Positions 31,283 to 41,812 of a DNA stretch of 64,000 nucleotides are shown piece by piece; the first letter of the stretch is position 1; every line of letters starts with the position of its first letter. Both the position numbers and the translations under genes were made by a program. Source of the DNA: Streptomyces sp. H27-H1 (GTDB lineage: Bacteria > Actinomycetota > Actinomycetes > Streptomycetales > Streptomycetaceae); the NCBI RefSeq assembly GCF_026627445.1, contig NZ_JAPNLJ010000002.1, forward strand, positions 141,677 to 205,676. The letters are read 5' to 3'. The notes under the pieces are model-generated. The model had not been told where the DNA came from, did no database searches, and saw only the letters and a program-made list of their open reading frames with translations.

Positions 31283-32620
31283 TCACAGCGGAACGCGCAG
31301 CGCCCCGTCGATGAGCTCGGCCGTCTCCTCGGCCCCCGAACAACCGCTGGTCAGCAACTGCTCCCGGACGGTGCGCAGCCGGTCGCGCAGGCGCAGCGAC
31401 TCCATCCCCTTGGCCCGCTCGGCCATTTCGGCCGCCGAGGCCACCGCCTGATCGGCCTCGCCCTGGCGCAGCTGGATCTCGCACAGCATCGCGAGCCGGT
31501 GCACCCGCCCCCGGTCGTGCGCGGGGGTTCCCACGGCGGCCGAAGCCTGCTCGCGGGCCGCCCGCAGATCACCCAGGCCGAGCAGCGCCTCCGCCACCTG
31601 TACGTTGACCAGCCCGGGCTGCACGTACCCCGTCTCGTCCGGCTCCGTGCCGGGGCGGATCCGCTCCGCCGCCGCCTCGGCGTTGCGGATGCAGTCCAAC
31701 GCGGCCGAGGTGTCGCCGAGTTGGGCGTACGCCTTGGCCTGCATGGCATACAGGTCCGCGGCCAGGGCCGGGGTGGTGTGCCGGCCCGCCGCACGCAGGG
31801 CGGCCTCGGCGAAGGCCACGGCCTGGCGGAACTCCCTCAGATGCAGGCACTGGTTGACGATCAGGGCGATCACGTAGGCGCCCAGCCCGCGGTCGCCGCT
31901 CGCCTTGGCGAGGCGCAGGGCCTGGTGGAAGTAGCGCTGGGCCAGCCCGTGCGCGTCCGAGTCGTACGCACAGATCCCCGCCACCGCCACCAGGGAGCCG
32001 CCGGCCCGGTGCAGGCTGCGGCCGAGGTCGTCGGAGTAGCTCCCGCGCAGCATGGGCGCGGTCTCGGTGCCGAGGAAGCGGACGATCCGGTCACGGGTGG
32101 CCACGCCGCCGGCCCGGCGGTACATCAGCTCGTAGTGCGCGCGGGCGGCCCGCAGGATCTCCACGTGCTCCGGGCCGACGCGGGTCGGCCCCTCACGCGA
32201 CACGTCGGCGTCCTCCGGCGGGTTCTCCCACTCCCACACCGGGATCACCGCAGGCGTACCGGTGACCGCGCCCTCGTCGGGGTACTGGCGGCCGTTGCCG
32301 TCGGAGCGCCACAGGGCGGCGGCGCGGTCGACGAAGCCGCTGAGCGGGGAGCCGTTCGGGTCGGCGGGCTGCCCGGGCACACCGAACCCGGCGTCGTCGA
32401 GGGAGAGCGGCCGCCGCAGCCGGCCCGCGATCACCTCGCAGATCAGGTCCGGCACCTGGCCGCGCGGGCGCTGTCCCTTCAACCACCTGGTCACGGCGGT
32501 GTGTTCGTACCGCAGGGCGAGTCCGCGCGTGCGGCCCGCCTGGTTCACGTACGCGGCAAGTCCGGCACGGGACATGCCCGCCTCGGCGAGGAGGGCGTCG
32601 AGCAGGGCATTGGGCTGCAT
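31283..32620 (-). CDS. TPR-containing transcriptional regulator, NsdA-like
   Basis: A 445-residue protein. The N-terminal ~80 residues resemble an XRE-like helix-turn-helix (LLDALLAEAGMSRAGLAAYV..., then WLKGQRPRGQVPDLICEVIAGRL). The rest is a TPR-like solenoid (for example AQRYFHQALRLAKASGDRGL and AALRAAGRHTTPALAADLYAMQAKAYAQLGD read as successive helix pairs). It resembles the NsdA group, known as negative regulators of differentiation and antibiotic production; which paralogue it is cannot be said. A strong GGAGGGG precedes the ATG, and a perfect 19-bp palindrome lies 44 nt upstream. Confidence 0.82.
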   Translation of the reverse strand: MQPNALLDALLAEAGMSRAGLAAYVNQAGRTRGLALRYEHTAVTRWLKGQRPRGQVPDLICEVIAGRLRRPLSLDDAGFGVPGQPADPNGSPLSGFVDRAAALWRSDGNGRQYPDEGAVTGTPAVIPVWEWENPPEDADVSREGPTRVGPEHVEILRAARAHYELMYRRAGGVATRDRIVRFLGTETAPMLRGSYSDDLGRSLHRAGGSLVAVAGICAYDSDAHGLAQRYFHQALRLAKASGDRGLGAYVIALIVNQCLHLREFRQAVAFAEAALRAAGRHTTPALAADLYAMQAKAYAQLGDTSAALDCIRNAEAAAERIRPGTEPDETGYVQPGLVNVQVAEALLGLGDLRAAREQASAAVGTPAHDRGRVHRLAMLCEIQLRQGEADQAVASAAEMAERAKGMESLRLRDRLRTVREQLLTSGCSGAEETAELIDGALRVPL

Positions 32621-32663
32621 GGCCCCTCCAAGGGCTCGTCGGATCCAGGCTAGTGGGTGCGCG

Positions 32664-32682
32664 GTTCACACGGGGTGTGAAC
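32664..32682. promoter_or_regulatory. 19-bp palindromic operator upstream of the NsdA-like gene
   Basis: The 8-bp arms GTTCACAC and GTGTGAAC surround GGG with no mismatch. It lies 44-62 nt before the start of the TPR regulator, in the position of a promoter operator, so autoregulation or control by another dimeric regulator is likely. Confidence 0.6.
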
Positions 32683-33305
32683 GCAGTACGCGCATAAATG
32701 CGATACGCACCCTGCCGCGGAGGTCCCTGCGAGCGCTTCACTTAGGGGCCTCGCCAAGAGGTGGCTCGGGTCGTCGGCTCCCCCTCATACAGTGCGACGA
32801 CCCGTCAACCGCGCCGCCCGTCCTGTTGTCTGCCCGACACTCCACGGCAGGCGGGCGGCGCGTTCCGGCTCCGCCGGGTCCTGGTTGGTCGCCGGGGCCC
32901 GGCCGGACCGGACCGAGCGCGCGCCGGGCCCACCCACCGGGCCCGGCCCGCGTGGTCCCCCAGTCGGCGCGGACGTCCGCGCCCCAGCCGCACGGACGTC
33001 CGCGCCCCATCGCAGCCCGCCCGCCCCTTCCCGAAACTCGCGGCAACGCCCCGAGGACCCCTCCCGAAGCCGCGCTCGCGGCTGGGACACGGGGGCGGTC
33101 CGCAGGCGCGGGATGTGACGGCGCGCCCCGGTGCGCGCACAGCCCGGCCCTACCGCACCGCAAGCGCCGGGTGCGGGGCGCAACGGCCCCCGGTGCCGGG
33201 GTCCGGGGCTGCTCCCCGGGGAACGGGCGAAGGGCGGGTAGGGGACCGGTGTCGTAGGGCAGGCCCGACCGGGAGCACCCGTACCGGCCGGGCCCGGGTA
33301 CGGGT
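32683..33305. other. 620-bp gene-free stretch before the pheT terminator
   Basis: Very GC-rich sequence between the 5' end of the regulator gene and the pheT 3' end. Long open frames exist on both strands but have no recognisable protein features and mirror each other, so they are taken as chance. It contains an 18-bp perfect palindrome (32966-32983) and a 17-bp direct repeat (32970-32986 and 32993-33009) that shares part of it. Confidence 0.5.
32966..33009. repeat. Palindrome plus 17-bp direct repeat
   Basis: The palindrome ggcgcggacgtccgcgcc is followed by a second copy of cggacgtccgcgcccca 23 bp further on. Two close copies of a GGACGTCC core look like paired sites for a dimeric DNA-binding protein. 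Confidence 0.6.
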
Positions 33306-33343
33306 GAGGGGGTGCAGCCGCCCTGTGGCGGCTGCACCCCCTC
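33306..33343 (-). terminator. Terminator hairpin downstream of pheT
   Basis: Two perfectly complementary 17-nt arms with a 4-nt loop, 23 nt after the pheT stop. No U-tract, as is usual for high-GC actinobacteria. Confidence 0.85.
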
Positions 33344-33365
33344 CCGTTGAAACAGCGGCCGGCGC

Positions 33366-35908
33366 CTACGCGCCGCGCAGCACCGCGCCCGTACGCTCGC
33401 CGGCCAGGGCGACCGCCGCGTCGCGCGCTGCCGTCGACTCCTCGGCGGTCAGCGTCCGGTCGGTCGCGCGGAAGCGCAGCGCGTACGCGAGGGACTTCTT
33501 GCCCTCGCCCACCTGCTCGCCCTCGAAGACGTCGAACAGCCGCAGGGACTCCAGCAGTTCACCGGCCCCCTTGTACAGCGCGTCCTCGACGGCCGAGGCC
33601 GGCACCGACGCGTCCACGATCAGCGCGACGTCCTGGGTCGCCACCGGGAAGGAGGAGATCCGGGGCGCCTGGAGGGCCTCGCCACCGGCCGCCGCGAGGC
33701 GGTCCAGGTCGAGCTCCATGGCGCTGGTGCGGGCCGGCAGGCCCATCGCCTTGACCACGCGCGGGTGCAGCTCACCGGCGTGGCCGATGACCGTCTCCAC
33801 ACCGTCCAGGGTGACGAGCAGCTCGGCGCAGCGGCCCGGGTGCCAGGGGCCGTACTGGCCCTGGCGCACCACGAGCTCCGTACCGGCCTCGACGGCCAGC
33901 GAGCGCGCCGCCTCGACCGCGTCGGCCCAGTCGGCCGGGCGGCCCTTGCCCCACCAGCCGGCCTGCTCGCGGGCTCCGGCCAGCACGACCGCGGCGTAGC
34001 GCGGCTGTGCGGGCAGGGCCGCGTTCAGGGTGGCGATCTCCTCGTCCGTGGGACGCCGGTCGACACCGAGGCGTACGGCGACGCCCGGCTGCGCGGCGGC
34101 CCGGAAGACCGAGCCGGTCTCGAAGAGGGCGAGGTCGTGGCTGCCCCGGCTGTCGTTGCGGCGCAGTGCGCCGAGCAGACCCGGCAGCAGCGTGGTGCGC
34201 AGCGCCGGCTCCTCGTCGGAGATCGGGTTGACCAGCTTGACGACCTGGCGGGAGGCGTCGTGCGCGGACAGCTGGAGCTGGTCGAAGACGGCCTCGGCCA
34301 GGAAGGGGTAACTGAGGGCCTCGACGTAGCCCGCGCCGGCCAGCGCGCGGCCGACCCGGCGGTGCAGCTGCTGCCGGGCGGTGAGACCGCGGCCGGACGG
34401 CACCTGCGGGAGGGTGGAGGGCAGGTTGCCGTAGCCCTCCAGCCGGATGACTTCCTCGGCGAGGTCGTTGGGCTCGGCGAGGTCGGGCCGCCACGAGGGT
34501 GTGGTGACGACGAGCTCGTCCTGCCCGTAGACGTCGCAGCCGACCTCCTGCAGGCGGCGTACGACGGTCTCCCGGCCGTACTCCATGCCCGCGACCTTGT
34601 CGGGGTGGTCCGCGCTCATCGCGATGGTGCGCGGGGCGCCCGGGGCGGTGAGTGCGGTGACGCCGGCCTCGGCGGTGCCGCCCGCGAGCAGCACGAGCAG
34701 GTCGACGGTGCGCTGCGCGGCAGCGGCGGCGGCCTGCGGGTCGACGCCGCGCTCGAAGCGCTTGGACGCCTCGGAGGACAGCTTGAGGCGGCGGGCGGTA
34801 CGCGAGATCGACACGGAGTCGAAGTGCGCGGCCTCGACGACCACGTCGGTGGTGCCGGTGACGGTGCTCGTCGACCCGGAAGGATCAAAAGGCGTGGTGA
34901 CGGCGTCGGCGATCTCGGTGTTGGCGCCGCCCATGACACCGGCGAGCCCGATCGGGCCGCTGTTGTCGGTGATCACCAGGTCCTCGGAGTCGAGCGTGCG
35001 CTTGACCCCGTCCAGGGTGGTGAACTTCTCGCCCTGCTCGGCCCGGCGGACGCCGATGGCGCCGTCGATCCGCGAGCGGTCGTAGGCGTGCAGCGGCTGG
35101 CCGAGCTCCAGCATCACGTAGTTGGTGATGTCGACGGCGAGCGAGATCGGGCGCATGCCCGCCTTCTGCAGGCGGCGCGAGAGCCAGATCGGGGAACGCG
35201 CCTCGGGGTCGAGGCCGGTCACCGTGCGCGCGGTGAAGTGGTCGCAGCCCTGCGGGTCGTCGATCTTGACGGCGTAGCCGTACGAGTTCGGCGCGGGCAC
35301 GTCGAGCAGCGCCGGGTCGCGCAGCGGCAGGCCGTACGCGGTGGCGGCCTCGCGGGCCACACCGCGCATGGACATGCAGTAGCCGCGGTCCGGGGTGATG
35401 TCGATGTCGAGGACCTCGTCGACCAGCTCCAGGAGCTTGATCGCGTCGGTGCCGACCTCGTGCTCGTGCGGCAGCACGATGATGCCGTGCGTGCCGTCGT
35501 CGCCCATGCCCAGCTCGTCGCCGGAGCAGATCATGCCGTGCGAGGTGCGGCCGTACGTCTCGCGCGCGGCGATCGCGAAGTCGCCGGGCAGGACCGCGCC
35601 GGGCAGGACCACGACGACCTTGTCGCCGACGGAGAAGTTCCGGGCGCCGCAGACGATCTCCTGCGGCAGGCCGGTGCCGTTGGCCTGGCCGACGTCCACC
35701 GTGCAGAAGCGGATCGGCTTGCGGAAGCCTTCGAGTTCCTCGATGGTCAGCACCTGGCCGACGACGAGCGGGCCCTTGAGCCCGCCGCCGAGCTGCTCGA
35801 CGGTCTCGACCTCGAGGCCGGCGTCGACGAGCTTGGTCGCGACGTCGCGACCGGTTTCACCCGCGGGGAGGTCGACGTACTCCCGCAGCCAAGAAAGGGG
35901 GACCCGCA

Positions 35909-35909
<1 letters not shown>
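33366..35909 (-). CDS. pheT: Phenylalanine-tRNA ligase beta subunit
   Basis: Large subunit of the (alpha-beta)2 enzyme that charges tRNA-Phe. It has 847 residues, with an N-terminal tRNA-binding (EMAP-like) domain (residues about 40-150), the B3/B4 editing region for mis-charged Tyr-tRNA, B5 ([14 protein letters not shown]), and a C-terminal anticodon-binding FDX-ACB domain ([15 protein letters not shown]). The start touches the pheS stop (TGATG), so the two subunits are translated in coupling. A strong hairpin terminator follows. Confidence 0.97.
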
Positions 35910-37102
<1,193 letters not shown>

Positions 37103-37189
37103 CTAGGACACAAAGGTGCCAAAGGTCGAGTCTAAAGGTCGCTGGGGGTGAAGGGGCCCGTGGGCCGACTGGCGAGACGCTCCGCAGGG

Positions 37190-38461
37190 CTACTGCGTGA
37201 GGTATGCCGGGGCGGCGACGGGCAGGATGAATCGGAACTCGGCGCCGCCGCCGGGGCCGCGGCCGACCTTGATGGTGCCGCCGTGGGCTTCCACGATGCC
37301 CTTGACGATGTAGAGGCCCAGGCCGGTGCCGCCGCGCTTGCTGCCCCGCCAGAAGCGGGTGAAGACGCGGCCCACCGACTCCTCGGGGATCCCGGGGCCC
37401 TCATCGGTCACGGTGACGGCGGTTCCCTTCTCGGTCTTCCCCGCGGCGTTCGCGAAGCTGGTCGGCGCTACGTCGATGGTGACCGTTCCCTCGCCGTGCC
37501 GCACCGCATTTTCGAGCAGGTTGCCGAGGATCTGGTCGATCTTGTCGGGATCCGCCCAGCAATCGGGCAGCGGCCGGCTCACGCTGACGAGGAACCGCTC
37601 CGGGGCCTGCCCGTTCGCGGTGAGCGCCTGGACGTGGCGGCCGACGGCGGTGGAGATGTCGACCGGCTGGCGGCGCACCTCCAGGCGGCCCGAGTCGATG
37701 CGGGAGATGTCCAGGAGCTCGGCGATGAGCCGGGTGACACGGTTCGCGTCGGCGTCGACGGTCTCCAGCATCAGCCGCTTCTGGTCGTCGGTGAACCGCT
37801 CCCACTTGGCGAGCAGGGTCGCAGTGAACCCCTTCACGGAGGTGAGCGGGGAGCGCAGCTCGTGCGCGACGGTGGCGATGAGCTCGGCATGGCTGCGCTC
37901 GGTGCGCTGGCGGGCCTCGGTGCCCCGCAGGGTGACCACGAGCCGGCGCACCGGCCCGGTGGGGTGGGTGCGCACGTACCGGGCGGAGACGAGCACCTCC
38001 CGGCCGCCGGGGAGCAGCAGGTTGCGCTCGGGCTGTCCGCGCCGGATGGCGAGGCCTCCGTAGGGGTCGGTCAGCCCCCACCAGCGGCGGCCTTCGAGGT
38101 CCTCCAGCGGGAGTGCGCGCTCGATCCCCACGCCGAGGGCCTCACCCGCCACCAGGGCGGTGATCCGGGCCGCGGCGGAGTTGAAGCAGATGACCCGGCC
38201 GGTGGCGTCGGCGATCACCAGCCCGTCGGGCAGGTCGTCGGGGTCGATCCCGAGCCCGGCGAACTCGCCGTGCCCGTCCGCGGCTTCCGGTCCCGCTCCG
38301 GCGGGGCCTACGGGGCCGGCCTGCGGGGGCGGGGCGCAGGCGCCCGCGGGCTGCTGCACCGGGACCCGGGCGACTGGCCCGGCCAGCTGGGACACGGTCG
38401 CCAGGCCCGGTGCGCCGGCCGCCTCGGCGGCGCCCGGCGAGCTGTTCGTACCGACGGTCAT
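37190..38461 (-). CDS. Orphan PAS-domain sensor histidine kinase
   Basis: A 423-residue soluble kinase. A Pro/Ala-rich N-terminus of about 55 residues precedes a PAS-like domain (GLVIADATGRVICFNSAAARI). HisKA follows, with the phospho-accepting His in ATVAHELRSPLTSVKGF, and then HATPase_c with N box NLLENAVRHG, G1 DEGPGIPEE and G2 GGTGLGLYIVKGIVEAHGG. No transmembrane segment is seen, so it senses a cytoplasmic signal. No response-regulator gene is adjacent, so the partner is elsewhere. The ATG at 38461 was chosen because it leaves a 56-bp gap to the upstream methyltransferase gene; upstream in-frame starts overlap that gene. Confidence 0.88.
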   Translation of the reverse strand: MTVGTNSSPGAAEAAGAPGLATVSQLAGPVARVPVQQPAGACAPPPQAGPVGPAGAGPEAADGHGEFAGLGIDPDDLPDGLVIADATGRVICFNSAAARITALVAGEALGVGIERALPLEDLEGRRWWGLTDPYGGLAIRRGQPERNLLLPGGREVLVSARYVRTHPTGPVRRLVVTLRGTEARQRTERSHAELIATVAHELRSPLTSVKGFTATLLAKWERFTDDQKRLMLETVDADANRVTRLIAELLDISRIDSGRLEVRRQPVDISTAVGRHVQALTANGQAPERFLVSVSRPLPDCWADPDKIDQILGNLLENAVRHGEGTVTIDVAPTSFANAAGKTEKGTAVTVTDEGPGIPEESVGRVFTRFWRGSKRGGTGLGLYIVKGIVEAHGGTIKVGRGPGGGAEFRFILPVAAPAYLTQ

Positions 38462-38517
38462 GTCCCCGTACCCCACATCTCCAGGTACCACGGCGGGCCC
38501 CCCGGGCCGCCACATTA

Positions 38518-39378
38518 CTAGCTGGGGGTCACGGAGCGGCACCCTCCGGGCGCCCGCTGTGCACGCGCGGAGGCGTACAGGCACACGGCGGCGGCCGTGG
38601 CGAGGTTCAGGCTCTCGGCCTTTCCGTGGATCGGGACCCGTACGACCGCGTCGGCGAGCGCCCTGGTCTCCTCGGGCAGGCCCCAGGCCTCGTTGCCGAA
38701 GATCCAGGCCGAGGGGGTGCCCATGGTGCCCGCGTCCAGCTCGGCGTCGAGGTCGTCCTCACCGGCCCCGTCGGCGGCCAGAATCCGTACGCCGGCCGCG
38801 CGCAGCCCCTCGACGGCCTGCTCCACGGGTACGCCGACGGCTACCGGGAGGTGGAAGAGGGAGCCCACGGAGGCCCGTACCGACTTGGGGTTGTACAGGT
38901 CCACGGAGGCGTCGGTCAGCACGACGGCGTCGGCTCCGGCGGCGTCAGCGCAGCGCAGCACCGTACCGGCGTTGCCGGGGTCGCGGACGTGCGCGAGGAC
39001 GGCGACGAGCTTGGGCCGGGCCTTCAGGATCTCTTCGAAGGGCGAGTCGAGGAAGTGGCAGACACCGACCAGGCCCTGCGGGGTGACGGTCTGCGAGACC
39101 TCCGCGAGCACCTCGTCGGAGGCGTAGTGGACGCGGGCTCCGGCGGCGTGGGCGGCGTCGACGATGTCGGCGTAGCGCTCGGCGGCCTCCACGGTCGCGA
39201 ACAGCTCGATCAGCGTGGACTCGCCCCCCGCGCCGCGGTGCTCGGCGGCCTCGCGCACGGCCTGCGGGCCCTCGGCGATGAAGCGGCGCTCCTTGGTGCG
39301 GAAATTGCGTCGCGCCAGCCGCCTGGCGGCGGCCACCCGGGTGGACCGGGGGGAGATCAGCTCGGCAGGGGTACCCAT
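38518..39378 (-). CDS. TrmH/SpoU-family RNA 2'-O-methyltransferase
   Basis: A 286-residue SPOUT-fold enzyme that methylates ribose in rRNA or tRNA with S-adenosylmethionine. Motif 1 is HVRDPGNAGTVLRCADAAG, motif 2 IFGNEAWGLPEE and motif 3 ESLNLATAAAVCLYAS, which together form the knotted cofactor site. The N-terminal ~90 residues form the substrate-binding domain (RRNFRTKERRFIAEGPQAV). The target nucleotide is unknown. It lies downstream of the ribosomal-protein operon beyond a terminator. Confidence 0.92.
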   Translation of the reverse strand: MGTPAELISPRSTRVAAARRLARRNFRTKERRFIAEGPQAVREAAEHRGAGGESTLIELFATVEAAERYADIVDAAHAAGARVHYASDEVLAEVSQTVTPQGLVGVCHFLDSPFEEILKARPKLVAVLAHVRDPGNAGTVLRCADAAGADAVVLTDASVDLYNPKSVRASVGSLFHLPVAVGVPVEQAVEGLRAAGVRILAADGAGEDDLDAELDAGTMGTPSAWIFGNEAWGLPEETRALADAVVRVPIHGKAESLNLATAAAVCLYASARAQRAPGGCRSVTPS

Positions 39379-39441
39379 GGCGGTCGGCTCGCTTCCGTAC
39401 GTACATCAGGTGGAACTCAGTCGAACTCGGTGTTCAACGCA

Positions 39442-39474
39442 CCGGACCCGCAGGCGCGTGGCCTGCGGGTCCGG
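39442..39474 (-). terminator. Terminator hairpin of the infC-rpmI-rplT operon
   Basis: Perfect 14-bp stem (39442-39455 with 39461-39474) and 5-nt loop, 36 nt downstream of the rplT stop. Confidence 0.8.
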
Positions 39475-39509
39475 GTAAATTACTGCAGCCTTGAAGGGCT
39501 TGCTGCTAC

Positions 39510-39896
39510 TTAGGCAGCGACCTTCGGGGCGTTGACGTCGGCCGGAAGGGCCTTCTGCGCAACCTCGACCAGCGCGGCGAACGCGTTGGCGTCGTTGACG
39601 GCCAGCTCGGCGAGGATCTTGCGGTCCACCTCGATGTTGGCGGCGTTCAGACCCTGGATGAGGCGGTTGTACGTCATGCCGTTCTGGCGGGCGGCAGCGT
39701 TGATGCGCTGGATCCACAGCCGACGGAAGTCACCCTTGCGCTTCTTGCGGTCGTTGAAGTTGTAGACCAGCGAGTGGGTGACCTGCTCCTTGGCCTTGCG
39801 GTACAGGCGCGAACGCTGACCGCGGTAGCCCTTGGCCGCCTCGAGGATTGCCCGGCGCTTCTTGTGGGCGTTTACTGCCCGCTTGACGCGTGCCAC
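39510..39896 (-). CDS. rplT: 50S ribosomal protein L20
   Basis: Early-assembly 23S rRNA binding protein. It has 128 residues and starts with the canonical [18 protein letters not shown]. The extended basic N-terminal tail is followed by the globular part with [20 protein letters not shown] and [12 protein letters not shown]. Third gene of the infC-rpmI-rplT operon. Confidence 0.98.
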   Translation of the reverse strand: MARVKRAVNAHKKRRAILEAAKGYRGQRSRLYRKAKEQVTHSLVYNFNDRKKRKGDFRRLWIQRINAAARQNGMTYNRLIQGLNAANIEVDRKILAELAVNDANAFAALVEVAQKALPADVNAPKVAA

Positions 39897-39999
39897 TTTT
39901 TACTCCTTGTAGCGGGGCCGCGGTGTTCTTCACACGGCCCGAATTCGATGGGGTCCCGGTCTTGACGTGCTTCCGCTCCCGGAAGGGGAGCGGAGAACG

Positions 40000-40194
40000 T
40001 CACTTGCCGAGAAGCTTCTTGATCTTCTTGGCGTCGCCGGGGGCCATCTCCGCGGTGCCGGTGAGGCGGCGGGTGACACGGGACGACTTGTGCTCGAGCA
40101 GGTGGCGCTTGCCGGCGCGCTCGCGGAGCACCTTGCCGGTGCCGGTGATCTTGAAGCGCTTCTTGGTCCCGCTGTGCGTCTTGTTCTTCGGCAT
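40000..40194 (-). CDS. rpmI: 50S ribosomal protein L35
   Basis: 64-residue very basic protein starting [20 protein letters not shown], the family signature, and continuing with [14 protein letters not shown]. It sits between infC and rplT in the classical order; the spacer to infC is 105 bp and to rplT 103 bp. Confidence 0.98.
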   Translation of the reverse strand: MPKNKTHSGTKKRFKITGTGKVLRERAGKRHLLEHKSSRVTRRLTGTAEMAPGDAKKIKKLLGK

Positions 40195-40299
40195 AGCGCC
40201 GTTATCTCCTCGTCGGTGGCGCCCCCACCGGCCCTGTTGGGGGCCGGCTCACCGGAGCGTCATATTGTGTTCGGTGATCCGAGGCGGGCTGCCTCGGGA

Positions 40300-41052
40300 T
40301 CAAGCCTGGGCCGGAGCCTCGGGGGATGCGGCTGCCTCGTCGGGGGCGTCGACCTCGTCGGCCGCCTCGTCAGAAACGTCGTCGGTGTCCACGTCCTCGG
40401 CTTCGAGAGCCGCGTTCTCTGCTTCGAGCGCGGCGTCGGCGTCGAGAGCCTCGTCACCACTCTCGTCGCCGACCGAGTAGCCCTGACGCTCGGCCTTGCG
40501 GGCGGCCTGAGCCTCGCGGGCCTCGGCCATCGCCTCGGTCTTCTTCTTGTGCGGACCGAGAACCATGATCATGTTTCGGCCGTCCTGCTTCGGGTTCGAC
40601 TCGATGAACCCGAGTTCCTCGACGTCCGAAGCGAGACGCTGCAGCAGTCGGAAGCCGAGTTCCGGCCTGGACTGCTCGCGACCACGGAACATGATCGTGA
40701 TCTTGACCTTGTCGCCCTGCTTGAGGAACCGGACGACGTGACCCTTCTTGGTGTCATAGTCGTGCGGGTCGATCTTCGGCCGGAGCTTCATTTCCTTGAT
40801 GACCGTGTGCGCCTGGTTCTTACGCGCCTCACGGGCCTTCATGGCCGACTCGTACTTGAACTTGCCGTAGTCCATGAGCTTGCAGACCGGCGGGCGTGCG
40901 GACGCCGCGACCTCGACCAGGTCGAGGTCGTACTCCTGCGCGAGCTCAAGCGCCTTCGCAAGCGGCACGATGCCGACCTGCTCGCCGCTCGGGCCGACGA
41001 GTCGTACCTCGGGAACGCGAATCCGGTCGTTGATGCGGGGCTCGGTGCTGAT
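40300..41052 (-). CDS. infC: Translation initiation factor IF-3 with probable AUC start
   Basis: Prevents 30S/50S association and checks the initiator codon. The N-domain begins [20 protein letters not shown], followed by the linker and C-domain ([35 protein letters not shown]). A strongly acidic Ala/Glu/Asp C-terminal tail of about 55 residues is added, common in Streptomyces. The conserved protein begins at an ATC codon. An AGGAGG lies 4 nt before it, and the nearest GTG, eight codons upstream, has no ribosome site. infC in many bacteria uses a rare start that IF-3 itself discriminates against, giving autoregulation. A GTG start (258 residues) cannot be ruled out. Confidence 0.95.
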   Translation of the reverse strand: MSTEPRINDRIRVPEVRLVGPSGEQVGIVPLAKALELAQEYDLDLVEVAASARPPVCKLMDYGKFKYESAMKAREARKNQAHTVIKEMKLRPKIDPHDYDTKKGHVVRFLKQGDKVKITIMFRGREQSRPELGFRLLQRLASDVEELGFIESNPKQDGRNMIMVLGPHKKKTEAMAEAREAQAARKAERQGYSVGDESGDEALDADAALEAENAALEAEDVDTDDVSDEAADEVDAPDEAAASPEAPAQA

Positions 41053-41135
41053 GGATCCTCCTCGGTAGCACCACACGGCTGCCTGGAGGACAGCCGCTGA
41101 CGATATTTCCGTCAGACCGACCGCGGCGGAGAATG

Positions 41136-41166
41136 AAAAAAGCCCCGCCGGGCACAGACAGGGGCT
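41136..41166 (-). terminator. Intrinsic-terminator-like attenuator in the infC leader
   Basis: On the minus strand AGCCCC pairs with GGGGCT across a 14-nt loop and is followed at once by six U residues. It lies about 85-115 nt upstream of infC and about 185 nt after the likely -10 box, inside the 5' UTR of the infC-rpmI-rplT operon. It is therefore placed to attenuate transcription; the effector (L20, IF-3 or translation itself) is unknown. Confidence 0.65.
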
Positions 41167-41350
41167 CCAATACAACCGGAGCACCCTCGCGTGCGAACCG
41201 CGGGGCGCAACATCGGGCAGCTTTCCATCGTCCGTACGGAACGATGGATACCGCCTGACCGGTGACCCGCCTCCCGTGAGGGTGGTCGGGTGGGAGAATC
41301 GGAGCCTCCACTTGTGGCCGGGCACATAAGTGTCCGGCCGGTCGAAGTAC
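41167..41350. other. infC operon long leader
   Basis: No protein-coding gene is visible between the infC attenuator and the divergent DUF1844 gene. The length suggests a structured 5' UTR that could hold an anti-terminator fold alternative to the hairpin at 41136-41166. Confidence 0.4.
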
Positions 41351-41379
41351 ATACTAGCACCCGCGTCGCAAGCCTGACG
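41351..41379 (-). promoter_or_regulatory. Likely infC operon promoter
   Basis: The -10 box TAGTAT (41356-41351, minus strand) is good. The region 17 nt upstream (CGTCAG, 41379-41374) is a weak -35. It lies about 20 nt from the divergent DUF1844 start, so the two promoters must overlap. Confidence 0.4.
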
Positions 41380-41399
41380 CACGGCATATCGTGGGGCAC

Positions 41400-41780
41400 A
41401 TGACTGACGCGACCACCTCCGGTGCCACTGCTGCCCCCTCCGCCGCTCCCGACTACGACGACATGACCCGCGACATCGCGGACGTGCCCGCCGTCGAGGT
41501 CATCACCACGGTGGCCGTCCACCTGCTCAGCGCGGCAGCGGTCAACCTGGGCCTGGACAAGCCGAATTCCGAGTACAAGGACCTCGACGAGGCCCGCAAG
41601 CTGATCACCGCCCTCGCCGGCCTGGTCACCGCGAGCGCCACCGAGATCAGCTCCTTCCACGCCGCCCCGCTGCGCGACGGCCTCAAGTCCCTCCAGCTCG
41701 CCTTCCGCGAGGCCTCGCTGGTGCAGGACGAGCCGGGGCAGGGCCCGGGCGAGAAGTTCACGGGCCCCGTCTACGCGTAA
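41400..41780 (+). CDS. DUF1844 family protein
   Basis: A 126-residue soluble protein. The conserved core is [23 protein letters not shown] followed by [16 protein letters not shown], the DUF1844 signature of short amphipathic helices. Function is unknown in actinobacteria. The ATG was preferred over an in-frame GTG three codons upstream because GTGGGG makes a better ribosome site for it. It is divergent from infC, a position shared by relatives as far as I recall. Confidence 0.88.
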   Translation: MTDATTSGATAAPSAAPDYDDMTRDIADVPAVEVITTVAVHLLSAAAVNLGLDKPNSEYKDLDEARKLITALAGLVTASATEISSFHAAPLRDGLKSLQLAFREASLVQDEPGQGPGEKFTGPVYA

Positions 41781-41801
41781 CCCCGGTGTACGCGTAACCC
41801 C
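41772..41801. repeat. 17-bp period tandem duplication over the DUF1844 stop
   Basis: tacgcgtaacccc at 41772-41784 and again at 41789-41801. The first copy contains the stop codon TAA, the second duplicates it just downstream. Confidence 0.75.
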
Positions 41802-41812
41802 GCAGGCAGAAC

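Noticed and set aside
32738-33337. Overlapping long open frames on both strands in the gene-free gap
   Set aside because: They mirror each other, have Arg/Pro/Gly-rich nonsense composition typical of GC-rich non-coding DNA, and none has a recognisable domain or ribosome site.
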